DNA of 11,683 nucleotides. Source: JAADIV01 sp964439085 (GTDB taxonomy: Bacteria > Desulfobacterota > Desulfobulbia > Desulfobulbales > VMSU01). The notes below the pieces were generated by a model. The model had not been told where the DNA came from. It ran no database searches and was given only the letters and a program-made list of their open reading frames with translations. Shown in pieces: positions 5,925 through 11,683 of this stretch (position 1 is the first letter of the stretch; each line of letters starts with the position of its first letter). The position numbers and the translations under genes were made by a program. The stretch spans positions 1 through 11,683 of the forward strand of contig CAYTNB010000085.1 of the NCBI GenBank assembly GCA_964439085.1, given 5' to 3'.

Positions 5925-5963
5925 CTACACTTAAATGTGTAGAAAAACACATAATGTATATGT
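5925..5963. promoter_or_regulatory. Two dyads upstream of the H-NOX gene, possible operators
   Basis: CTACAC-TTAAAT-GTGTAG (5925-5942) is a perfect 6-bp dyad, and ACATA-ATGTA-TATGT (5949-5963) is a 5-bp dyad. Both lie in the 140-bp AT-rich gap between the membrane kinase and the H-NOX gene, 40-78 bp before the H-NOX start. The position fits an operator/promoter region for the H-NOX-kinase pair. I could not place a convincing -35/-10 set, and the regulator is unknown. Confidence 0.35.
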
Positions 5964-6025
5964 ACTGTAAATAATTTTTGGTTAAATAAAAAGGATATTG
6001 TAAGATGTAGTATTGTTGGAGCTGG

Positions 6026-7948
6026 TCATAAAACGATAAGCGTTGCCAGGACTTTTTGTAATTCGTTAATCTGGTATGGCTTGGCCAGAGATTGCCGAAA
6101 ACCGTAATCGGCGTATTCGGTCATGACTGCGTCGGATGAGTAGCCGCTGGCGGCAATTATTATGGCTGCTGGATCAATTTTTAGGATCTCCTGAGCCGCT
6201 GCTACCCCGCCCATGCTGCCTGGCACAACCAAATCCATTATTACGGCAGAAAACGGTTTGCCTGCCTCTTCTGCCTCTTTAAAAAATTTAATTGCTTCCA
6301 ACCCATCTTGTGCCGTTACCACTTGGCAGCCAAGATTAGTCAGCATCTGTTCGGTAACTTCTCGGACAATCTGTTCATCATCCATGACCAAAATCTTGTG
6401 GATTGAGGACCTCGACATAGGTTGGCTAGCAGTTTGGGGCGGGCTTGGCTCGAAGGTGCCTGGTTCATTAACTGCCTTCAGATAAAAATAGAAGAAAGCC
6501 CCGCCAGCTGGATTGGGCTCGAAGTTTATCCAGCCTCCGTGTTTTGAGATGATGGAGTTACAGATTGAAAGACCAAGCCCCTGGCCCTTTTTGGTACCAC
6601 GCTCTTTGGTGGAAAAATATGGATCAAATATGCGGCCAGCTATATCCTGGTTGATCCCTTTTCCATGGTCTGAAATGCCAATTTTTATGTATTTGCCGGG
6701 GGGCATGTAAGGATTTGCAAGTTCGTCTATATCAACATCCTGGGCTGACAAGGTAATTGTGCCGCCTGCAGGCATGGCTTCAGATGCGTTCTGTAGCAGG
6801 CCCTGCATCACCTGACTAATTTGATTGGTGTCAATGCTGATTGGCGGCAGCGTTTCAGTAATATCAAAATCAAGGGTACAATTGGAACCGCTGAGATAGA
6901 GGGGGCAGGTAGATGTGAAAAAATTCTTGAGGTCAACTACTCTTTTGATGGGAGTGCCGCCAAGAGAAAAGGTGAGCAATTGCTTGGTAAGTTGCACTGC
7001 CTTATGCAGGGCCTTATCGGCGCAGCAGAGAAAACCATATGCATTGCTATTTTTGTCTGTGCTGAGCCTGGCGAGATCGAGATTCCCCATAACCGCCGTG
7101 TGTAGATTGTTATAGTCGTGGGCGATTCCGGCGGCTAGATCACCGATCGATTCGAGCTTCTCCAGCCGGGTTAGGGTTTCTCTGTCCCTTTTGCTGTGCT
7201 TTATGTAAGTTTGCAGGGATTCGGCCATTTGGTTGAACATTCGAGCCAATAGGCTGATTTCAGACTTGTCGGCGACAATTATGCGGTGTGCAAGATTGCC
7301 ATTGCCGATATTGCCAGCTCCTTCAGTTAGAATGTCCATGGCTCGGCTCAGTTTTCTGGAATAAGCGAGGGTAATAATAATGGTTAGAATTGAGAGGAGA
7401 ATGGAAACTCCTAACAGTCTCAGTTTCATGTATCTAATGTCATTATTTACTTGGTTCATGGACATTCCAACATGAACGCAGCCCGCTTTGCCACCGAGGA
7501 TTGGGGAGTATAAATCTTTTACTTCGCCTTCTTCAGTGAGGAGCATTCTGCTGCCAGGTTTCCCTCCTTTACAGCCAAGTTCATTTTTTTTTAGGGCCGA
7601 TTTAAGGTCGGCAGGAAAACCGCCGACAAAGGAGTGGGCCAAGATTCTATCACCTGACGGGTCAACTACGAAAGTGTAACGAATATCATCATCGCCTTTC
7701 AGGGTATGGGCTACCAGCATCTGCAGGCTGGCATAATTCTCTGCAAGGATGAAGTCTGGCGCATTTGCGGCGAGATTTTCTACAAAAGCCATACCTTTCT
7801 GTTCATGCTCGGCACGTAGATGGACGGCTATCGTTAGGTCTATGTAAATGACCATGGTTACGGTCGTGAGCACGATGACGCTCAAATTCAACATAGACAT
7901 TTTGCCTATCATGCTTTTGGGGATTATTTTGCCGAGAAACTTTTTCAA
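6026..7948 (-). CDS. Membrane-bound hybrid histidine kinase with periplasmic sensor domain
   Basis: The 640-residue protein has two membrane segments (about 18-44 and 175-197) enclosing a periplasmic domain of about 130 residues that looks like a single Cache domain and contains Cys126 and Cys157. A HAMP linker (about 198-248) leads to HisKA with GIAHDYNN (phospho-acceptor His277), HATPase with LLQNASEA, DHGKGI (427-432) and GQGLGLSI (455-462), and a receiver with Asp523/524, Asp572, Ser601 and Lys623. All catalytic residues are intact. It starts 1 bp after the stop of the PhnD-like lipoprotein gene, which is the probable ligand-binding partner, as in AioX/AioS-type systems. The start is TTG at 7948 after GGGG-containing sequence; the in-frame Met13 is a possible alternative but would cut the N-terminal basic tail. 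The receiver is clearly related to that of the H-NOX-linked kinase. Its output regulator is not here. Confidence 0.93.
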   Translation of the reverse strand: MKKFLGKIIPKSMIGKMSMLNLSVIVLTTVTMVIYIDLTIAVHLRAEHEQKGMAFVENLAANAPDFILAENYASLQMLVAHTLKGDDDIRYTFVVDPSGDRILAHSFVGGFPADLKSALKKNELGCKGGKPGSRMLLTEEGEVKDLYSPILGGKAGCVHVGMSMNQVNNDIRYMKLRLLGVSILLSILTIIITLAYSRKLSRAMDILTEGAGNIGNGNLAHRIIVADKSEISLLARMFNQMAESLQTYIKHSKRDRETLTRLEKLESIGDLAAGIAHDYNNLHTAVMGNLDLARLSTDKNSNAYGFLCCADKALHKAVQLTKQLLTFSLGGTPIKRVVDLKNFFTSTCPLYLSGSNCTLDFDITETLPPISIDTNQISQVMQGLLQNASEAMPAGGTITLSAQDVDIDELANPYMPPGKYIKIGISDHGKGINQDIAGRIFDPYFSTKERGTKKGQGLGLSICNSIISKHGGWINFEPNPAGGAFFYFYLKAVNEPGTFEPSPPQTASQPMSRSSIHKILVMDDEQIVREVTEQMLTNLGCQVVTAQDGLEAIKFFKEAEEAGKPFSAVIMDLVVPGSMGGVAAAQEILKIDPAAIIIAASGYSSDAVMTEYADYGFRQSLAKPYQINELQKVLATLIVL

Positions 7949-7949
7949 A

Positions 7950-8906
7950 TTAGTCCCCGCCTGCCAGGGCTTTGATCATTTTTCTGATAGATTCGTAACT
8001 ACTGTCGTCAGCCGGGATGAATTTGTCAATGAATAATTTTTTCAAAATTTTAGCACCTTTAGGATCATTGTGAAGATTTAGCAGGAGTATTCGCAATTTG
8101 TTTTTGAGGTTCTTGTCAATTCTACTTCCCACCACAAATGGTGGAAGACCGTAAGGCCTTGATTTCGCGATGATCCTGGTTTCAGCGGTGAGCTTGGCGT
8201 TCTTTCTGCTGACGTATTGCCAGATTCGGCTATCGACGGCGGCACCATCTACCAGTCCGTAGGCGACCATTTCGATGGAGCGGTCATGGCTGTGGGTGAA
8301 GATGTAACTGGCGAAGAATGAATCAATATCTGAGCCTAATTGCTTAATCATAAAAGTTGGGGCGAGTTTACCTGAACTACACATGGGGTCGGCGAAGGCG
8401 AAGCGTTTACCTCGCAAACCCGAGAGGGAGGTCACCTCGCTCTGACGTGGTACTATTATGTAACTGTAGTAGACCGATGCGCCGTTTACTATTGGGACAA
8501 CAAGGGCTTCCATGCCGAAATTCGCTTTACCTGCGACGTAAGCACCGCTACAGACAAAGGCGGCATCAATCTTGTTGTCATTCACGAGATTATTGACTTC
8601 CTTGTATGTTGAGCGTTGTACTAATTCCACTGGTCTTGCCAGTTTGGTGGAGATGTAGTCCAGCAGTTCTTTGTATAATGAAAATGCTGCGACTGGTGAT
8701 ATCATTCCCGAGATAGCAATTCTTATTGGTTTCGGTTTGCTGGTTGATGAATTGATCTGCCTGGGAGAAACCTTATCCATTTTGGTGAGGGAAACCTTGA
8801 TGGGCTCATCTTTGTGCTTTCCGCAACCTGTGATTAGAGTTGCGAATATTAGGCAAACCAGCAATGGCCACCGTATAAGGCTGTAAGTTCTATTTTTATA
8901 TAGCAC
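7950..8906 (-). CDS. PhnD-family periplasmic binding lipoprotein
   Basis: The 318-residue product has a basic N-terminus, a hydrophobic stretch and a lipobox LITGC with Cys28, so it is a lipoprotein facing the periplasm. From about residue 60 it follows the phosphate/phosphite/phosphonate-binding (PhnD) family: RIAISG, SPVAAFSLYKELLDYIS, IDAAFVCSGAYVAG, LRGKRFAFADP, SSGKLAP, FTHSHDRSIEMVAYGLVDGAAVDS. No ABC permease or ATPase is nearby; instead a membrane hybrid kinase follows 1 bp later. It is therefore probably a sensory binding protein, like AioX for arsenite, and not a transporter subunit. Cys119 and Cys176 lie where the family usually places ligand-pocket residues, so the ligand may not be a phosphonate. 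The start is a GTG at 8906 inside the last codons of the upstream gene, with GGGAG 9 bases before it; the 11-bp overlap indicates translational coupling. Confidence 0.88.
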   Translation of the reverse strand: MLYKNRTYSLIRWPLLVCLIFATLITGCGKHKDEPIKVSLTKMDKVSPRQINSSTSKPKPIRIAISGMISPVAAFSLYKELLDYISTKLARPVELVQRSTYKEVNNLVNDNKIDAAFVCSGAYVAGKANFGMEALVVPIVNGASVYYSYIIVPRQSEVTSLSGLRGKRFAFADPMCSSGKLAPTFMIKQLGSDIDSFFASYIFTHSHDRSIEMVAYGLVDGAAVDSRIWQYVSRKNAKLTAETRIIAKSRPYGLPPFVVGSRIDKNLKNKLRILLLNLHNDPKGAKILKKLFIDKFIPADDSSYESIRKMIKALAGGD

Positions 8907-9726
8907 TGGTATAAACTCCCAATTGTTTTATAAGGTCATCGGATGAAATATGGTATTCCTTAATTAATTTTTGCTCAAGATTATCGTTAAAGGCGTAAAT
9001 ACCGCCAGGCAACTCGGGTCGGAAAAGGTGGAGTGGCGCTTGCCCCGCTGTACCAGGCAGGCTAATGTCCAAACCAAAACCGACCACCCACTTGTCTGGC
9101 ACCAAACAACCGCACAGGGCTTCGCACTGGGCTAATGTCTGGTTAACCTTCGGTGTTCTCAGCCTCTCCTTTTCCAGCATAAAAAAGGCTTTGATCGCTG
9201 GTGCATTCAGCTTGGCAAGATATTTTGTTATTAGCCAATGAATGGTGTTCCCCATGTCCAGTAAGTCATCCAGAACAACAACCGTGTCAAAGTCAGCTAG
9301 ATTACGAATCTCCCCTTTTGCGTTGTGAAGAGGCTGAATAATCTTATGCCCATTGGCTTGGCTGCCGTTGGTATAGCTGCATACTTTAAGTGCCGCAACC
9401 TCATAGGCTTGTGCTGGGAAGTTTCTTTGAAGGCAGAGAATGACTTGACCACTGAATGGACGGGCTCCCTCTAAAACTTGTACGAGTAAAATTTTTCGGT
9501 TAGAAAAACGGTTGGCAATCTCTTCCGCAATCCTGGCGCAGATGGTATTAATTTCCGCTTTGCTGACAATCCCGCCAATAAACAAGGCCTGACTGCCGCC
9601 ATGATCAAAAGATATAGTTCGGGGGTAAGATTTACCCTTGGTCTGGAACGTGTCATCGCCGACAAGAAGAGGGAACTCCACGCCATGGCGCAGGACAGCG
9701 GGGGTGTCGATAATATAAGCTGGCAC
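8896..9726 (-). CDS. Phosphoribosyltransferase, hypoxanthine PRTase-like, with extensions
   Basis: The PRPP-binding loop VVVLDDLLDMGNTI (149-162), with adjacent acidic residues Asp153/154 and Asp157, marks a type I phosphoribosyltransferase. DKWVVGFGLD (211-220) corresponds to the purine-binding VVGYGLD segment of hypoxanthine-guanine PRTases. Such enzymes join a purine base to PRPP in salvage. At 276 residues it is longer than the usual 180 or so, with about 75 extra residues at the N-terminus and about 45 at the C-terminus, so its substrate is uncertain. The loop has DMG where the family commonly has DTG. The start is GTG at 9726; a stop codon lies shortly upstream in frame, and the ribosome binding site is poor, so coupling to the upstream gene (23 bp away) is possible. 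Its 3' end overlaps the PhnD-like gene by 11 bp, which is unexpected for a salvage enzyme. Confidence 0.85.
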   Translation of the reverse strand: MPAYIIDTPAVLRHGVEFPLLVGDDTFQTKGKSYPRTISFDHGGSQALFIGGIVSKAEINTICARIAEEIANRFSNRKILLVQVLEGARPFSGQVILCLQRNFPAQAYEVAALKVCSYTNGSQANGHKIIQPLHNAKGEIRNLADFDTVVVLDDLLDMGNTIHWLITKYLAKLNAPAIKAFFMLEKERLRTPKVNQTLAQCEALCGCLVPDKWVVGFGLDISLPGTAGQAPLHLFRPELPGGIYAFNDNLEQKLIKEYHISSDDLIKQLGVYTSAI

Positions 9727-9749
9727 TGATTGATGTAATCGCTAAACCA

Positions 9750-10130
9750 TTATTTTTTGTGCCATTTCCCGTTGGGACTTTGGAGCCAAAAACCTGGTCT
9801 TGCCCTTTTTCTAATTTGCAGGGCGCGGCGTTGCCCAACCAAAGCCACGTTGGTACCCTGCTGTTTGGCAATGGCTGTATATACCTTTTTACGGTCATTA
9901 TTTTCAGCTTTAATCAGCTCACTGTCGTTTGTTGCCTGGCCAACAAAGGCAAGGAAACCGGCACTATTTTCGCCGATAACGCCCTCTGCTTTAAGCTTAT
10001 TTATTTCAGGCAATCTAGCCTTCATTTGGGCCATAATAGCTTTGCCGCTACCCGCCTGGGCATTCATAGCGCAGAATAATATTGCCAATATGGCGATTGA
10101 TATGATTTTACCTATTTTTTGTGCTTTCAT
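9750..10130 (-). CDS. ydbL: YdbL-family (DUF1318) periplasmic protein
   Basis: YdbL is the periplasmic partner of the YdbH-YnbE outer-membrane lipid homeostasis pair and is thought to keep YnbE from assembling wrongly. The 126-residue product has a signal peptide (MKAQKIGKII..., cleavage probably after AQA at 24-26). The mature part shows the DUF1318 pattern: LKAEGVIGENSAGFLA, a central NDRKKVYTAIAKQQG, and the ending ARPGFWLQSPNGKWHKK. I chose the ATG at 10130 because GGAGGAGA lies at ideal distance; the in-frame ATG at 10148 would place that ribosome binding site inside the gene. It lies 35 bp downstream of the YnbE-like gene and 23 bp before the phosphoribosyltransferase. The gene order matches ydbH-ynbE-ydbL of Escherichia coli. 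Confidence 0.88.
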   Translation of the reverse strand: MKAQKIGKIISIAILAILFCAMNAQAGSGKAIMAQMKARLPEINKLKAEGVIGENSAGFLAFVGQATNDSELIKAENNDRKKVYTAIAKQQGTNVALVGQRRALQIRKRARPGFWLQSPNGKWHKK

Positions 10131-10165
10131 GATGATTCTCCTCCGCATATGATCGAGTCATACTG

Positions 10166-10357
10166 CTATTTGACATTATCCAGATCGCCGAAAAAATTAT
10201 CCAGGGCCTTGTCAACCTTGACATTAATGTCGATGGTTATATGGATTGGTTTTATTTCTATAGGTTGCAAAGAAACGGTACTGTTACTTTCTATGTTGTG
10301 ATAGGTACTGCAACTTGAGAGTGCTGCCAGTAAGAGGCAGAAAAAAATACTCTTCAT
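10166..10357 (-). CDS. ynbE: YnbE-family outer-membrane lipoprotein
   Basis: The 63-residue product has a short signal sequence ending in the lipobox LSSC with lipidated Cys16. After a spacer, the segment IEIKPIHITIDINVKV corresponds to the beta-strand core (PITINMNVKI) of YnbE, followed by a short acidic tail. In Escherichia coli, YnbE sits in the outer membrane and pairs with the C-terminus of YdbH to complete a bridge for phospholipid movement between the membranes. The ATG at 10357 has a perfect GGAGG just upstream. It lies between the YdbH-like and YdbL-like genes, the same order as in Escherichia coli. The family call rests on the pattern plus context, since the protein is very short. 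Confidence 0.85.
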   Translation of the reverse strand: MKSIFFCLLLAALSSCSTYHNIESNSTVSLQPIEIKPIHITIDINVKVDKALDNFFGDLDNVK

Positions 10358-10378
10358 GATTCCTCCAGTTCTGAAGCT

Positions 10379-10417
10379 AGAAGATGGAGCGCAATCTGTT
10401 GCGCCGATAAGTCTTCT
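10379..10417. other. Stem-loop between the ydbH-like and ynbE-like genes
   Basis: GCGCAA-TCTG-TTGCGC (10389-10404) is a perfect 6-bp stem with a 4-base loop. An outer AGAAGA/TCTTCT pair (10379-10384 and 10412-10417) extends it with internal loops. It lies in the 97-bp gap inside the presumed operon and has no T-run, so it is more likely an mRNA processing or stability element than a terminator. Confidence 0.45.
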
Positions 10418-10454
10418 GGCAAATATTATGTGGCTAGTTTAAGCATAAAACCAC

Positions 10455-11683
10455 TTAATTGGTTAATTGTTTGATAGATTTAGCATAGTGTAAAATCTGA
10501 TCAAGTGGAAGTCTGAAATTTACATCCAGTTTAATCCCCTGGAAGTTGGAACCAGGATTCTTGGCATTAACCCTGACAAAACCACCGAACGACTTTTTAT
10601 AGACAAAGGGTAGGGGCGATGCTGGTTTACCGTCTATTTGCAGGTGCATAAGTAAATCATCTCCATCGCCGCTTAAATCTATGCTGGTCCAGTCGTATGA
10701 AAAATTTTTCAGGGCCTCGCGGGCTAGATCAATTTGGGCGAATTGTGGAGTGCCTGGTGTAATTCCTGCCGTGAGCCGCTGGGTGTTGTGTAGCTTTATT
10801 GTGCCGCCCGTGCCTGGGGTGGAGTAGAGGAAACCATCCTGTGGGATGAGGCGGCCTCCACTTATTTTTATAGAAATTTTACCGGTGACCCGCCCCTCTC
10901 CACTCGCATTGGCGGCCCCAAATTGTTCCAGGAGTTGGGCGACATTCAAACGGTCACAATAGATGGTTAAATCATAATCCTTAACTTTGGGAGAGAAGCG
11001 CATAGCCTGGGTGTAAATATGTCCGTTACACCACTTGGCGCTGCTTTTTTCCAGTAAAATTGAGTCTGGTGACTCGATTTGAAATTCAAGTAGACCGTCT
11101 TTGACGGTTATATCACCGAATTTTAATTGTTTGAAGGTGAAACGGCCCGGTTTGCTCCTTAGATTTGGCTCTGGGAAGGTCAATGCCAAATCGCCGCCTT
11201 GTAAGCTGAAACCATTTTCTCCCAGCAAGGTAATATTATGGAGAGCGCCAGTGAGATTCGCATGGAAGAGATTGGATCGGTAGCTGCCACCGCCATTAAG
11301 TTTAATATCCGTGGCAATGGTATAGCCCGTCAATTTTGGAGTAAATTGGCTTAAATTAAGGTCGCTGAATGTGGAACGGACATTTCTAAAATGAAAATTA
11401 GCCGCTGTTAGTGGGCCGGATAAATCAACGTTGCCATCAATCGCAAAGCGAAGGCCGTTCAGTAGGGCACTATCATAATTTCCGGTAAAATTAAAACCAT
11501 TTTTATTTTGGGATAGAACAAAGGCTACGGCGCCAAGATCCAAATCCTGCCAGCGCAGGCCTTTAATAACAACTTTCCCTGGTTTAGCTGGTTTATAGGG
11601 CCAACGCATGGGAAGATCGCCATTTATCTCAGCGATATTAAGATCCTTAATTTGGCCGAGACCAGTGAAGGTCGTTTGCAGCC
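10455..11683 (-). CDS. ydbH: YdbH-like AsmA-type intermembrane lipid transport protein, C-terminal part
   Basis: The open frame runs to the window edge, so the 5' end is missing; about 408 C-terminal residues are visible, against roughly 880 in the Escherichia coli protein. The visible part is a long run of beta-strands (repeated patterns such as FNFTGNYDSALLNG, LSQFTPKLTGYTIATDIKL), typical of the elongated lipid-binding groove of TamB/YhdP/YdbH proteins. The C-terminal part with GTGGTIKLHN, LAREALKNFSYDW, MHLQIDGKPASP and GIKLDVNFRLPLDQIL matches the conserved end of YdbH. This end is the part that contacts YnbE in the outer membrane. The ynbE- and ydbL-like genes follow at 97 bp and 35 bp spacing, supporting the call. 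The internal ATG at 11609 is not the start, since the frame stays open upstream. Confidence 0.85.
   Translation of the reverse strand, partial: LQTTFTGLGQIKDLNIAEINGDLPMRWPYKPAKPGKVVIKGLRWQDLDLGAVAFVLSQNKNGFNFTGNYDSALLNGLRFAIDGNVDLSGPLTAANFHFRNVRSTFSDLNLSQFTPKLTGYTIATDIKLNGGGSYRSNLFHANLTGALHNITLLGENGFSLQGGDLALTFPEPNLRSKPGRFTFKQLKFGDITVKDGLLEFQIESPDSILLEKSSAKWCNGHIYTQAMRFSPKVKDYDLTIYCDRLNVAQLLEQFGAANASGEGRVTGKISIKISGGRLIPQDGFLYSTPGTGGTIKLHNTQRLTAGITPGTPQFAQIDLAREALKNFSYDWTSIDLSGDGDDLLMHLQIDGKPASPLPFVYKKSFGGFVRVNAKNPGSNFQGIKLDVNFRLPLDQILHYAKSIKQLTN

Noticed and set aside
5925..5942. MerR-type operator between -35 and -10
   Set aside because: The dyad could sit in a long spacer, but the flanking hexamers match promoter consensus poorly, so no specific regulator family is claimed.
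7950..8906. Phosphonate ABC transporter binding subunit
   Set aside because: No permease or ATPase gene is adjacent; direct coupling to a sensor kinase gene favours a sensory role.
9757..10152. Plus-strand 131- and 106-codon frames opposite ydbL
   Set aside because: Both are antisense to a well-supported signal-peptide and DUF1318 reading frame with a strong ribosome binding site.

Overview
The window looks like a chromosomal segment of a moderate-GC Gram-negative anaerobe, most likely a Desulfobacterota (deltaproteobacterial) species. The reasons are a class II (B12-dependent) ribonucleotide reductase, a periplasmic class III-type multihaem cytochrome c, two large hybrid histidine kinases, an H-NOX sensor and an outer-membrane lipid-transport operon. 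Every gene I can support lies on the minus strand. The lineage is inferred from gene content, not from a marker gene.

Right to left, in the direction of transcription: (1) 11683-9750 holds the C-terminal half of a YdbH-like intermembrane protein, a YnbE-like lipoprotein and a YdbL-like (DUF1318) periplasmic protein, in the same order as in Escherichia coli. (2) 9726-6026 follows with almost no gaps: a phosphoribosyltransferase resembling hypoxanthine PRTases, a PhnD-family binding lipoprotein and a membrane-bound hybrid histidine kinase. The 11-bp overlap and 1-bp gap indicate translational coupling. (3) After a 140-bp gap with two small dyads, 5885-2792 encodes an H-NOX haem protein and a cytosolic GAF-PAS-PAS hybrid kinase, a probable nitric-oxide sensing pair. 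(4) 2791-2034 is non-coding and holds a 171-bp palindromic element, an intrinsic terminator, small hairpins and one copy of a 66-bp repeat. (5) 2033-1258 encodes a three-haem cytochrome c and a small secreted three-cysteine protein. (6) 1257-650 is non-coding, with the second 66-bp repeat, a strong hairpin and two candidate NrdR boxes. (7) 649-1 is the N-terminal part of nrdJ, cut by the window edge.

The central theme is signalling. Two paralogous hybrid kinases each sit with a dedicated sensor protein (periplasmic PhnD-like lipoprotein; cytosolic H-NOX), but no DNA-binding response regulator is encoded here, so the output is elsewhere. The most unusual points are the cysteine/histidine cluster in the GAF domain of the H-NOX-linked kinase, the pocket cysteines of the PhnD-like protein, the phosphoribosyltransferase coupled to a sensor operon, and the repeats that bracket the cytochrome/small-protein gene pair. 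I found no tRNA, rRNA, CRISPR array, transposase or integrase.
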